A stretch of DNA of 64,000 nucleotides from NCBI GenBank assembly GCA_019828595.1, contig JAHQRK010000031.1, positions 717,935-781,934 of the forward strand. The letters are read 5' to 3'. The DNA is from Aphanomyces cochlioides (Eukaryota; Oomycota; Saprolegniomycetes; Saprolegniales; Verrucalvaceae). Each line of letters starts with the position of its first letter. Positions within the stretch are counted from its first letter, which is position 1. A program made the translations under genes and the position numbers. The notes beneath the pieces are model-generated. The model saw nothing but the letters and a program-made list of their open reading frames with translations. It ran no database searches and was not told where the DNA came from. Positions 44,380 through 57,107 of the stretch are shown piece after piece.

Positions 44380-45237
44380 TCAATTGATTTTGTGGTTTAT
44401 CGAGTACAGAGGTGACTCATGCTTAATTGCTACCTGAGTAACGTTAACCACAGCATAGAAGCAAGATGGATGAAGATTGATTTCATGGCGAAATGCAGTG
44501 CGCAGGACATTAAAGTTCTTCAGTCGAGCATTCGCAGTTTCATGTCGTGCCATGACAGCCTTTTGGGCGACAGCTGATTGAGGGTGGTATCTTGGGTTTA
44601 TAAAATATGCCCGATCCATATAACCCTTGTCAGCAAGGGTCATCTCGCCAGGACTCACGGCATGCACATACGCATCTCGGGCTAGTGTAAGGTCTGACCA
44701 TTGTCCGCATGGCTTCCCTCCATTGACCCAATCTATGTGACCAGTTCGGATACAGATTCCAACCTCGTATCTAACACCAGCCCTATTGAGCTTGTGCGAC
44801 CACCACTTGGAGTCAAAAGGAAATGGCCCTTGAATTGGACAGTCAGTGCCGTCCAAGGAGTCAAAAAGTTTTGCACCGATTGGAGCACCATCAAAACGAT
44901 TATTGAAAAGAATATAATCATTTCATTTATTTATTATCTTAACAATGATCTTACCTCTGGCATCACCTCAAGAGCTCCTATGTATACCCATGACCACTTT
45001 CTGAATGTCTTTTCATCAACATTTGCCATCGCTGCATGGACGTGCTCTGTGCTGTACACCTTAAGAAACATCAAAGCCCAGAGTAAGTGTTGGCGTTGGC
45101 CGCCATGAGGATGGGGATGGAGCTTGCGCCAGAGTGTGGCGCAGATAAATGGCGTTGCACCGAACAAAGCAACAAAACGTCGCTAATTGGCTCGATTCAT
45201 GGTCATGCAGCCTAGTATAGGCATTGCCGCTGCTCAA
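44380..45237 (-). pseudogene. PIF/Harbinger transposase, copy 2
   Basis: Mirror of 16608-17464. One base differs near 45115 (GCTCCATCCCC instead of GCTCCTCCCC) and shifts the N-terminal frame. The catalytic part (44380-44856) is open. Confidence 0.75.
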
Positions 45238-45875
45238 ATGAGTGCTTCAGGCCTCGGCATCAAAATTTGGAATTGAATATCAGACATCGATCATGAAAAC
45301 GCGCGAGAATCTTCCCTTTTAAGTGCGATATTTAGCCCCGAGAGTTTTCTTAAGATAGTTCCAGACATTTTCAGACATTTCAGAACATCAAGGTTTATCG
45401 TAAGTTTGACGTCAATCAAACTTTGAAGCCACTTTTCTCATAGAAGGATCATCTGTAGGAGACCATCCGGGGTTGAATTTTATCTACTGAATTATATCTT
45501 TAAGAATCAATCAACAGCGCAGATTTATAGACAATGCATTAAGAGATATTCTTAATCGAAATTCGATATTTTTGGAAAAATGCCGAATTTTCGTGATTTT
45601 GAATGCCTCTATTATGTTGTTTATGCATGCTAAATTCTCCATATGGGGCTCTAATGACCGCAGCTCTCTCTAGAATCCTCAGACCATAAAGCGAACAGCA
45701 GAAATTATCTACAAGACGAAGAAATTGACCCTCAAACATGATCATATTTAGGTTAAACACAGTGTACTTATATAAAACCTATTTTGACCATTTTGAACAT
45801 CTTAAAATTTCTTAAAATATCTAGAGTAATTCCTCAAGAACTTTTCAGATATTTGTACTTAAATGGGATTTTTAG

Positions 45876-46709
45876 ATGCTTGTTCACAAAATTTTGAATA
45901 GCATGGCTCCACGGTGGACCAAAGGCTCCGAGGCACAACTCCATCTCGAATCACTCTTCGACGATCATACTATCACTTCACGCACAAAGGCTTCCGAGGC
46001 GTACAATCTCAGTCCCCTCTTTCACGATTACAACTTTGCTGCCTTTCAGAAGCACTTCGACTCCACCGCAAAAATGAAATTCGGCTCTTTTGGTCGATCA
46101 GGTACCATATTTTTCCTTACAAAGTTGTCAGCTTCTACCATAGGAAAACGAAAGGCTAATGTTGTAATGGAACAAGATGAATGTATTCCTTTTGTCAATG
46201 GAAAGAGCATTGGCTCGGACAAAGAAGTCGAAAAACATGAAGTGTCAAGTCGCGATATGGTCAATGTTTCGAGGCCCGAATGCTTGGTTGGCGAGTTTTA
46301 CGACTACGTAAAACGTGAAAACAACGCAATTGTTGTGTTGTTGATTCCAACCGGCGCAAGAGGAACTTGCGAAATTGATGCGAACGATTTGTCAATCTTG
46401 CGCGTGCGATGGGAATGGACACCCAACACATGCAAATCTCAATTATTGTTTGAAAAAGAAATGGCGACCCCGAGCCACCGTACATTTGCCAAAGTTGCTG
46501 GGCTGCAAAAAGCGTACGAAAATGTTTGCGGTAAGAATGGCGCTCCTCCCATCACTGAGGTTGCGATTCAACTACCGTTTATTGTTCGTGTGCAAAAGGA
46601 GTGCATGAAAGTGACTAACTTTGAAGGCGCGGCTCCAAAGATGGTTGTCGAACTTGTGGCAGAAACAGGAACTCACAACTCTGAGCTTATTTCTGAGTTT
46701 ACATTTTAA
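45876..46709 (+). CDS. Putative Harbinger accessory protein, copy 2
   Basis: Mirror of 15136-15969. Intact 277 residues, with a translation that appears identical. Confidence 0.55.
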   Translation: MLVHKILNSMAPRWTKGSEAQLHLESLFDDHTITSRTKASEAYNLSPLFHDYNFAAFQKHFDSTAKMKFGSFGRSGTIFFLTKLSASTIGKRKANVVMEQDECIPFVNGKSIGSDKEVEKHEVSSRDMVNVSRPECLVGEFYDYVKRENNAIVVLLIPTGARGTCEIDANDLSILRVRWEWTPNTCKSQLLFEKEMATPSHRTFAKVAGLQKAYENVCGKNGAPPITEVAIQLPFIVRVQKECMKVTNFEGAAPKMVVELVAETGTHNSELISEFTF

Positions 46710-47045
46710 ATGATAAAAACTAGTCTTATTTTTGAGATGCTTCAGTTCTTATCTTGAAAATGCTATCTCGATGGTTGAAGTCAAGGTAATGAGCTGGCAT
46801 GCGCTTTCCCGCATCTCCCAGGTTCCTCAGACCTTTGAAACAAACAGTGAGCATGCGATTTATTAACAGTCGTCGAAGGCATCGAGGGTATATGAGGACC
46901 CGGAATACAAAAGTGTCTTCCTTACCATTTTCACTTTTTGAGAAAATCAAGTTCAAAGACAATGGATTCTTTCTTTTGTCGTCTCAATACTTTGGAGAAA
47001 AACGAAAACAATACTTTCTGTAAAAAACACCCTTGACTTGTAAGA

Positions 47046-47615
47046 ATGGACTTGGACCACCCAACGCAAGTCGACGCTACCGCGACAGAATCGCAAAACG
47101 TGACCATGGAAAGGGTTCCTGCAAGAGCAGCGGCTCTCTCAACAACGCCATGCTGTTCTCAAAACTATATGCTTGGGAAAGAGGGCGATATTATGAAGTT
47201 CTTAGCCTCAATAGAGTCTTTTGACAAGCCTCAGTTCAATGCCTGCTTACACACTGCACTTGCTTTATGCCCTACGATCGACGCAGAAATCGAAGGGAAG
47301 CGAAAAAGAGGGAAAGGAATTCGATCAAGTCATGTCTATGCTGTTCCGTTTGTCGGCATTGTGTGTAGAATGGCGTTCCTGGAGTTGTTTGCTATTTCAA
47401 CTACAAAACTAACTGCTGTGAGATCCCACATCCAAGAAGGTTCCTTGTTGGCTCCAATTCATCGAAATGTTGGCAACTCAAACAGCTCTGTCATTGACGT
47501 GCCTCTTTTAGTGGAATGGTTCGTTGAATTCTCTGGCAGTATTGGTGAATACGTACCTTTGACATTGCGAGTTCGTGAACGAAAAAACGGTGTGCAAACG
47601 TCAACTTGTCGATGA
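47046..47615 (+). CDS. Transposon-borne 189-residue protein, copy 2
   Basis: Mirror of 14230-14799, with Lys instead of Asn at residue 44. Confidence 0.5.
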   Translation: MDLDHPTQVDATATESQNVTMERVPARAAALSTTPCCSQNYMLGKEGDIMKFLASIESFDKPQFNACLHTALALCPTIDAEIEGKRKRGKGIRSSHVYAVPFVGIVCRMAFLELFAISTTKLTAVRSHIQEGSLLAPIHRNVGNSNSSVIDVPLLVEWFVEFSGSIGEYVPLTLRVRERKNGVQTSTCR

Positions 47616-47664
47616 GCAGGAAGAGGCAGAAGTGTTTATGTTGTGACTTGATCAATCATAGCTC

Positions 47665-47786
47665 AGCCTCTGGAAATCAAAATCAGCCTTATTGGTCACA
47701 CAGTAAATCAAAAAATGTCTTATTGCCATGCTGTAAATCAAAATCCGTCTTAATGACACCACGGAAATCAAAATCAACCTTAATGA
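47665..47786. repeat. Minisatellite, copy 2
   Basis: Mirror of 14059-14180. Confidence 0.7.
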
Positions 47787-48271
47787 CAAGCATTTGTTTT
47801 CAACTGTTGTTGAAAACATTAGCACAAAGCTTCATCTTGATTTTACTAAGCATTGCACTAAGAAATTGAGGAAAAGCACAGTAGTAAACGATTCAGCGTA
47901 AAAAACTCTATATTTTGGTATAAAAATCTGAAAACGCGATTTTGGACGAAAAATCAGTGCCAGCCGCGGTCGAGCCACCATAACTTTGGACTGCGATGAC
48001 ATTCACGGGCGCTGAAGGTGTCAAAATGAAGCTGAAACACTCCTGATTCCAATGCAGTATCTAACTCAAACGTTGCACGATGGTTGATAAGCTGCTTTTT
48101 GTTTTCCGGGTCCTCATATGTGCTTGTAACTTTCGAACCAGATGACAGTTTTCCATGAAATTTTTTGTGTGTTTCGAACTTTGTCAGAGGAATATAAATT
48201 CAAAAGAAACTAACTTCTTAAAGCCGATATTCTGTGAGATATGTTACAAAGAAGGTCGTTCAATTCTTTGA

Positions 48272-48976
48272 ACCTTAATCATATACCAAAGGCTCCCACA
48301 GTTGCTTCGACTTCGTCAATTCGTTGGAGGCAAGTTCAGTTGCAAGATGAGATTTAGTTCATGCTTCTGGCGCACGCTGCAGCTCCAGGGGGTGTAGTGG
48401 TTTCAAAGAAATTTCGCCTGATCAACCGGTTCATGATTGAAGGTGATATCAAGTTTCGTCATCTATCCGGTTAAAGCTGCTTACATGTTAATAACATAGG
48501 TATGACTGTATCAAGTTTCGTAGTCTATCCGGTTCAAGCTTCTGAGGGTATAGTGATTATTCTATATATTCGATGTGAGAGGTTCATTATCAAAAATAAA
48601 TCAAACCAATGACCAAAACATTTATCAAATTTAAAAGGTCATTTTTATCAAAGCATTATTTTGCTATGTTTCACCCTTCTTTGTAACATATCTCACAGAA
48701 TATCGGCTTTAAGAAGTTCGTTTCTTTTGAATTTATATTCCTCTGACAAAGTTCAAAACACACAAAAATTTTCATGGAAAACTGTCATCGGGTTCGAAAG
48801 TTACAAGCACATATACCCTCGATGCCTTCGACGACTGTTAATAAATCGCGTGCTCACTGTTTGTTTCAAAGGTCTGAGGAACCTGGAGATATTGTTCGTA
48901 TAAGTTTTTACAGTATTCTGTTGTGCAGGTTTACTAAATTTCAAAGTGAGTTTCCAACTGATGTTCATTTCCAAAT
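48272..48976 (+). other. Leader region of CRN-H5
   Basis: Matches 2945-3649, with no gene seen. Outside it (48116-48271) lies the mirror of the first CRN-K6 leader piece. Confidence 0.7.
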
Positions 48977-50057
48977 ATGCTGACTTTGTTCTGTCTTGTC
49001 GTCGGGGAGAGAACACCTTTCCCTGTGCACATTGCTGCTAATGAGACTGTGGGCGATCTCAAGAAAAAGATCAAGGAAGAAAAGTCACATACAATCCATT
49101 GCGACGCCAATATGATACAGCTTTATTTGGCGGTGAAGGATAATGCATGGTTAGAATCGACGAGTCCGCTTGCTCAACAGTTGATGAAGGGCGAGACGCC
49201 CGATGAAATACAGGAATACTTGGTCGAAGCAAACAAAATGGATCCATTTTCTTCAATGGATGAGGAATCGACACTCCCTCTTCCCCTGGTCGACACCAAC
49301 TTCATATCTTGGTGGTGGTCCCAGAAGAAGGCGCATTCAGCGCTGCGAATTTGCGTGTTGGCCTTGAACTTCTCAATTTAGTTCTCCCCACGCTCTGACG
49401 GATTGTCCTACTACCATGTCTGACCGGAGTCCAAACTTCAAAGCCAATTTATGCTTGTATTATGACTGTCATCGTCGAAAGGAGACATGGATCCGATGTA
49501 TCCTACTCGATATCTCGTTTCCTGCATCACTGGTGACAGCTGCGCATTTGTTCCGACGAAGTAACGAATATCTGGCGTTCCCCATGATGCAAATATCGGA
49601 TATCGATGATGAACGAAATGGGTTGTTGTTGTTCCAACCATTGGAATATGCTTTCGACCATTTCCAAATCAGTTTTATTTACAACCATCGCAACGACTGC
49701 TTTTATCTCAAGCTGTTTGACCAATCCATTCGAAACACACGTCTCGTGGATGCCATGCGCAATTCCAAACAAAAGCAAGTGCTGATGAACGCTATTTCAA
49801 GAGCCAAAAGACCTTGCAAATTTGACATCAAAACAACATTTGGTCATTTGGATGGCAAAGCACTGAAATTCAGATCTCCCGGCCGTCCTTTCAAACGGTG
49901 TTTAAACTTGCAGGCAAGATTGGCCTATGCAAAGGCGTTGAAGAAGCAAGATATTGACCCATCGTATAACTTCGACGATTTCTGGTCAGAGGGATTTTCC
50001 TTAGAGGACAAAATGACCATATTTCGCCAAAGCATAGCAAATTGTGACCAAATATGA
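48977..50057 (+). pseudogene. Crinkler CRN-H5, chimeric and frameshifted
   Basis: The header equals CRN-H2 (ERTPFPVHIAANETVGDLKK). The linker equals CRN-H4 (SPLAQQLMKGE, MDPFSSMDEESTLPLP). The body equals H1. Its mirror partner is H2, so the H4-type linker must have arrived by exchange. Two C runs are one base short (49283-49286 and 49386-49389), so the header frame stops at 49381 and the HNH-like part resumes at 49416. Confidence 0.85.
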
Positions 50058-50487
50058 TCGTCTACTGTAACTAATCATTTATAGCTGGGTTTCTGCTGAT
50101 AATTCATTGATTGTTTTCTTGTTGGACCTTCAATTCAGCTCTGAACAAGCGCAAGGAACGTGTTGAGCAAGTTTAAAACCTCGTATCGCGCTCGAGAAGG
50201 CGACCCATCGATGCTTATTACGCTTGTCATGGTAGATTGTTGGATGGATGGATGGAAGGAAATCCCCGTTGTGTATGGCTCGCCCTGGCTGGCAAAATAT
50301 CTCGTACCCCCGTGGTGAATACAAGACGACATTGTCCAAAAATTAGCATCAATATGATGGATATTTTGGAGTAAATACGACGGCTCGGGTGCTTTTGTTT
50401 CAAAAAGAATGAAGTGCAAATTACCATGTGACGTTTACTGTTCGCGTGGAGCCACTCGTTCCCATGGACCAGCATTCGGCAATGCTC

Positions 50488-51260
50488 AGCCTAGCTGATT
50501 CGGTGGTCGACAACCCTGAAAGTGGCAAGGTAGAGAGTTCTATCCTTTTGAAGTGAATCGACTCAATTCTTAGCTGAATGCAAGTGGAGATTGGCACAAG
50601 CCTAGGTTTTTCAAGCACGTCGAGTCCAAGTTGATTGCCTCCAAGCAGGATACGAAAGACATTCCTCTCCGCGACTATTTCCACCGTCACTCACGGAGCA
50701 TCTTTTGGGAAATTCAAGACATCATTCCCTTTGGCAACAACATTTTGTTGAGATTTTTGTTTGGCTAGATGGTTCTCCCCAAGTTGTCGTTGCTCAAGTT
50801 GACAGAAAGAGATGCAATCAAGGAATTGTACGACAACCACCACTTCGTCCAGACATGTTGGTCCCCATCACGTCATTGAAAGCGTCGCTCGAAGTCTTTG
50901 ACCGCGATGTGAAGATTTATCCGTGGCTCTGTTTATGAAAGCTCTAGGCATGCTCATCGTTGGAATCCGGCAATGATGTTTGTCAATAAATTGGCGCCTA
51001 CGGTGTGCCACAAGTGTCGAGCTTTCATCCAGTGCACAAGGCACGCCGTGTGGAAAAAGTCGTGCGTGAACAAAATGGTTACGACATATTTGTGTCGATC
51101 TATTCGAAGTTGACTTGTTTCCTGTAGCTTTCAGATGCTTCACGCCGATTCGAACCTGATGGAAAAAGAATTTGAAAGCATGTTTGACCATACATAGTAC
51201 AACGAAATGCGCAAGATGTACGGATGCGATGGCGCATTTCCTCACGTGTTTGGCAAGGTC
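50488..51260 (+). pseudogene. DHCR24 relic 7
   Basis: Copy of relic 1 with the short CCCGGG variant. Its mirror partner, relic 2, has the long variant. Confidence 0.82.
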
Positions 51261-51632
51261 CCGGGAATAATTTGACGCACTTCTGTCTTGTCAAACCTTT
51301 GGCATGTATATTGAACGCTTATGATTTCTTTTTTTATTCGATGGACATGGTTTCGCCAAGGCCATGTCCATGATGACTCAACCGAGCTGAATGAAATAGC
51401 CACTATGGTCGTGGTGATTACTATTACGGCGGCTCCTAAGCGCATAGAGCATTGCGAATTTTCGTTGAAACAATTCCCTTGAAGAAATTCATTCAACTCA
51501 CACTTTAGTACTCGTATATCTTCGACGTAATATTGAAATCCCCCTCGAAATGTGAAGTTGACGAAGCCATGCGAGAAGTTTAACTCTCAGTGGAATACTA
51601 CAAATAAACATGAAGCAGCATAAAAATTTGAA

Positions 51633-53350
51633 CTTATTTCTTGTCCAACTTTGTCAGCAACTGATGGATCCACCACTCGTCGTGCTCAATCCGAAGAGGC
51701 TTGTTAGTCTGAGCCTCTGGCGGCCACGTAATGTCGGGATTCAGAATGGCGGGTAACAAGTGTCACCCTCCTTTCCAGTCCAGTCGAAATCAATCAACAC
51801 CACACGATCCTTGGCGTAGTCCCATAAGATGTTGGCGTCACGAAGATCCCCATGAACAAGCTTGGCAGCTGCCAGTCGATTTTTCATCTCCAGCACCTGC
51901 CGACGAATGACTGTTGCATCGACTTTTGCATCGGTCAAAGCTTTCGAAATCGGTTTGAGCTTAAGTTTCTCCATCCCAACGAAAATCCACTTGCTAGGAA
52001 GGACTTCAAAGTCTAACAATCTTGGAGCAAATTCGTGACCTGCACAATACTCGTGGACTTCCCTTCCATATTGCTTTGCAAACTTGACAACAACTTCAAC
52101 GTCATGGCCAGATTGGACAACCATGGCAGAAAACACATAACGTTCCAACTGTTTGCAGTACCGGATGTTGACCTTCTCGCCGCCAATCACAGCTGAATCA
52201 TGGTACGGAAATCTACTTCGATTTAAATCACGCGAAGCGACATATTGGGAACTGGTCAGGTCTCGCAACGCAGCTTTCAAAGACGCACATACACGGACTC
52301 CCGTCGTCATCAGTCCAACATTGTCGAAGAAAAGCAACGGAACACTCGTCACAAGAGGTTCGCACAGAGCATACTCATCAGTAACGTTGACAATACCAAA
52401 TACGCTCAGAAGCGGACCACAAATGTCCAACAAATAGCATGGCAAGACACGATCAACCGGCATGGGCAAATGCTTGACGTAATACGCGATATTTTGCATC
52501 GTCGGGTCGCCACCTCCATCTCCTTTTTGAACTTTGACTTCCAAGTTCAGCAATAACCTGTTGTCAAAAATAAAGGATCCGTCTGAAGTAGAATTGTCGA
52601 CTTGGGCTGCAACCATGCTTGCACCACGAGGGCAATCAGAAAGCAAATAGCGTCCTAGTGTATTCAGTGCCGCCTTTGTAAGTGTTTCTTCTTTATCATG
52701 CACACCGGATACGGCATCGCAAAACTCGACGAAAAATCACAATCTGGCTTGCCAAAATGAATAGTTTTGCAATTGCTTTCAAATTTTGCAAAGGTTTCAT
52801 GAAGCAGCACAAGTGGAATGAGAGATCTCTTGTCGGAAGTTGGAAGACGATGGCATTCAATAACTCCATCAAACTCTTTGAGCCGAAAAATCCAACTATT
52901 GGGTCCTTGACGCTTCGCAAATGAAGCTGGAGCTGATAATATATTCGCAAAGTCCTCGAGTTTTCGCTTCTTGCTCGGCTGATGATCTGAAGGAACTGCA
53001 ACACGTTCAGGTACGACCACCAAGATATGAAGTTGGTCTTGACCAGGGGAGGACGTCAATGCCTTAGCAAGTGTAGAAAACGGATTCATTTTGTTTGCTT
53101 TGACCAAGTACTCCTGTATTTCATCGGGTGTCTCGCCCTCCATCAACCGTTCAACAAGCGGACTCGTCGATTCTAACCACGCATTATCCTTCAACGCCAA
53201 GTAGAGCTGTAATTCTTTCGCGTCACATCTCAAAGAGTTTGAATTTTCTTCCTTGATCTTTTTCTTGAGACCTGCCACAGTCGCATTTGTAGCAACGTCC
53301 ACAGAGAAAGGTGTTCCCTCCCCGACGACAAGACAGAACAAAGTCGGCAT
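51633..53350 (-). pseudogene. Crinkler CRN-K7, mosaic, two frameshifts
   Basis: Shares the EGD segment with CRN-K2 (its mirror partner), but TSSPGQ and nearby silent changes with CRN-K5, and RLLLN with the majority. A private DWTGK replaces DWSGK. A missing T near 51743 (ATTCAGAATGG) shifts the frame after CYPPF, so the kinase frame ends at 51741. The five-T break is present. Confidence 0.85.
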
Positions 53351-53405
53351 ATTTGGAAATGAACATCAGTTGGAATCTCACTTTGAAATTCGTTTACCAT
53401 GGCAA

Positions 53406-53761
53406 CGTCCACAGAGAAAGGTGTTCCCTCCCCGACGACAAGACAGAACAAAGTCGGCATATTTGGAAATGAACATCAGTTGGAATCTCACTTTGAAATT
53501 TAATAAACCTGCACAACAGAATACTGTAAAAACTTATATGAACAATATTTCCAGGGACTTTTGCCAAAAGTGGGGACTATTTTATTGATTTTACCAAAAG
53601 TGGGACTATTATGTCAAAAGTGGGGGCTTTCACAAAAGTGGGGCTTTTTGACCCCCTATGGGGAATTTCCAACAGTGGGGGCCATTATTTAAATTAATGT
53701 TAAAATTAATATATAGTATGAAATTTGCATAATTAGTGTGACACGACAGTCAATGGAAGAA
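53406..53761 (-). repeat. Palindrome-centre spacer 3
   Basis: Reverse orientation relative to spacers 1 and 2. It has its own one-base variant (GACCCCCTATGGGGAA). The AAAAGTGGGG motif array runs 53560-53680. Confidence 0.82.
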
Positions 53762-53816
53762 TTGCCATGGTAAACGAATTTCAAAGTGAGATTCCAACTG
53801 ATGTTCATTTCCAAAT

Positions 53817-55528
53817 ATGCCGACTTTGTTCTGTCTTGTCGTCGGGGAGGGAACACCTTTCTCTGTGGACGTTGCTACAAATGCGACTGTGGCAGGTCTC
53901 AAGAAAAAGATCAAGGAAGAAAATTCAAACTCTTTGAGATGTGACGCGAAAGAATTACAGCTCTACTTGGCGTTGAAGGATAATGCGTGGTTAGAATCGA
54001 CGAGTCCGCTTGTTGAACGGTTGATGGAGGGCGAGACACCCGATGAAGTACAGGAATACTTGGTCAAAGCAAACAAAATGAATCCGTTTTCTACACTTGC
54101 TAAGGCATTGACGTCCCCCCCTGGTCAAGACCAACTTCATATCTTGGTGGTCGTACCTGAACGTGTTGCAGTTCCTTCAGATCATCAGCCGAGCAAGAAG
54201 CGAAAACTCGAGGACTTTGCGAATATATTATCAGCTCCAGCTTCATTTGCGAAGCGTCAAGGACCCAATAGTTGGATTTTTCGGCTCAAAGAGTTTGATG
54301 GAGTTATTGAATGCCATCGTCTTCCAACTTCCGACAAGAGATCTCTCATTCCACTTGTGCTGCTTCATGAAACCTTTGCAAAATTTGAAAGCAATTGCAA
54401 AACTATTCATTTTGGCAAGCCAGATTGTGATTTTTCGTCGAGTTTTGCGATGCCGTATCCGGTGTGCATGATAAAGAAGAAACACTTACAAAGGCGGCAC
54501 TGAATACACTAGGACGCTATTTGCTTTCTGATTGCCCTCGTGGTGCAAGCATGGTTGCAGCCCAAGTCGACAATTCTACTTCAGACGGATCCTTTATTTT
54601 TGACAACAGGTTATTGCTGAACTTGGAAGTCAAAGTTCAAAAAGGAGATGGAGGTGGCGACCCGACGATGCAAAATATCGCGTATTACGTCAAGCATTTG
54701 CCCATGCCGGTTGATCGTGTCTTGCCATGCTATTTGTTGGACATTTGTGGTCCGCTTCTGAGCGTATTTGGTATTGTCAACGTTACTGATGAGTATGCTC
54801 TGTGCGAACCTCTTGTGACGAGTGTTCCGTTGCTTTTCTTCGACAATGTTGGACTGATGACGACGGGAGTCCGTGTATGTGCGTCTTTGAAAGCTGCGTT
54901 GCGAGACCTGACCAGTTCCCAATATGTCGCTTCGCGTGATTTAAATCGAAGTAGATTTCCGTACCATGATTCAGCTGTGATTGGCGGCGAGAAGGTCAAC
55001 ATCCGGTACTGCAAACAGTTGGAACGTTATGTGTTTTCTGCCATGGTTGTCCAATCTGGCCATGACGTTGAAGTTGTTGTCAAGTTTGCAAAGCAATATG
55101 GAAGGGAAGTCCACGAGTATTGTGCAGGTCACGAATTTGCTCCAAGATTGTTAGACTTTGAAGTCCTTCCTAGCAAGTGGATTTTCGTTGGGATGGAGAA
55201 ACTTAAGCTCAAACCGATTTCGAAAGCTTTGACCGATGCAAAAGTCGATGCAACAGTCATTCGTCGGCAGGTGCTGGAGATGAAAAATCGACTGGCAGCT
55301 GCCAAGCTTGTTCATGGGGATCTTCGTGACGCCAACATCTTATGGGACTACGCCAAGGATCGTGTGGTGTTGATTGATTTCGACTGGTCTGGAAAGGACA
55401 CTTGTTACCCGCCATTCATGAATCCCGACATTACGTGGCCGCCAGAGGCTCAGACTAACAAGCCTCTTCGGATTGAGCACGACGAGTGGTGGATCCATCA
55501 GTTGCTGACAAAGTTGGACAAGAAATAA
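53817..55528 (+). pseudogene. Crinkler CRN-K8, one frameshift
   Basis: Mirror of CRN-K1, but with a seven-base C run, so the header half is open. VQEY variant shared with K1 and K4. Five-T break present. Confidence 0.86.
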
Positions 55529-55901
55529 GTTCAAATTTTTATGCTGCTTCATGTTTATTTGTAGTATTCCACTGAGAGTTAAACTTCTCGCATGGCTTCG
55601 TCAACTTCACATTTCGAGGGGGATTTCAATATTACGTCGAAGATATACGAGTACTAAAGTGTGAGTTGAATGAATTTCTTCAAGGGAATTGTTTCAACGA
55701 AAATTCGCAATGCTCTATGCGCTTAGGAGCCGCCGTAATAGTAATCACCACGACCATAGTGGCTATTTCATTCAGCTCGGTTGAGTCATCATGGACATGG
55801 CCTTGGCGAAACCATGTCCATCGAATAAAAAAAGAAATCATAAGCGTTCAATATACATGCCAAAGGTTTGACAAGACAGAAGTGCGTCAAATTATTCCCG
55901 G

Positions 55902-56674
55902 GACCTTGCCAAACACGCGAGGAAATGCGCCATCGCATCCGTACATCTTGCGCATTTCGTTGTACTATGTATGGTCAAACATGCTTTCAAATTCTTTTTC
56001 CATCAGGTTCGAATCGGCGTGAAGCATCTGAAAGCTACAGGAAACAAGTCAACTTCGAATAGATCGACACAAATATGTCGTAACCATTTTGTTCACGCAC
56101 GACTTTTTCCACACGGCGTGCCTTGTGCACTGGATGAAAGCTCGACACTTGTGGCACACCGTAGGCGCCAATTTATTGACAAACATCATTGCCGGATTCC
56201 AACGATGAGCATGCCTAGAGCTTTCATAAACAGAGCCACGGATAAATCTTCACATCGCGGTCAAAGACTTCGAGCGACGCTTTCAATGACGTGATGGGGA
56301 CCAACATGTCTGGACGAAGTGGTGGTTGTCGTACAATTCCTTGATTGCATCTCTTTCTGTCAACTTGAGCAACGACAACTTGGGGAGAACCATCTAGCCA
56401 AACAAAAATCTCAACAAAATGTTGTTGCCAAAGGGAATGATGTCTTGAATTTCCCAAAAGATGCTCCGTGAGTGACGGTGGAAATAGTCGCGGAGAGGAA
56501 TGTCTTTCGTATCCTGCTTGGAGGCAATCAACTTGGACTCGACGTGCTTGAAAAACCTAGGCTTGTGCCAATCTCCACTTGCATTCAGCTAAGAATTGAG
56601 TCGATTCACTTCAAAAGGATAGAACTCTCTACCTTGCCACTTTCAGGGTTGTCGACCACCGAATCAGCTAGGCT
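55902..56674 (-). pseudogene. DHCR24 relic 8
   Basis: Mirror of relic 1, with the short CCCGGG variant. Confidence 0.82.
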
Positions 56675-57107
56675 GAGCATTGCCGAATGCTGGTCCATGG
56701 GAACGAGTGGCTCCACGCGAACAGTAAACGTCACATGGTAATTTGCACTTCATTCTTTTTGAAACAAAAGCACCCGAGCCGTCGTATTTACTCCAAAATA
56801 TCCATCATATTGATGCTAATTTTTGGACAATGTCGTCTTGTATTCACCACGGGGGTACGAGATATTTTGCCAGCCAGGGCGAGCCATACACAACGGGGAT
56901 TTCCTTCCATCGTTATTCCATCCAACAATCTACCATGACAAGCGTAATAAGCATCGATGGGTCGCCTTCTCGAGCGCGATACGAGGTTTTAAACTTGCTC
57001 AACACGTTCCTTGCGCTTGTTCAGAGCTGAATTGAAGGTCCAACAAGAAAACAATCAATGAATTATCAGCAGAAACCCAGCTATAAATGATTAGTTACAG
57101 TAGACGA

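Larger units (their letters stand above)
44344..46817. mobile_element. PIF/Harbinger-like element, copy 2
   Basis: Mirror of 15028-17500, flanked by CCAGG at 44339-44343 and 46818-46822. Confidence 0.78.
46894..48115. mobile_element. TIR element 1, copy 2
   Basis: Mirror of 13730-14951, flanked by ATAT at 46890-46893 and 48116-48119. Confidence 0.85.
48272..53405 (+). repeat. Inner palindrome 3, left arm
   Basis: Mirrored at 53762-58889 around the spacer 53406-53761. It is the image of inner palindrome 1 across the large centre, but its genes CRN-H5 and CRN-K7 carry a different mix of variants from their mirror partners. Confidence 0.92.
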
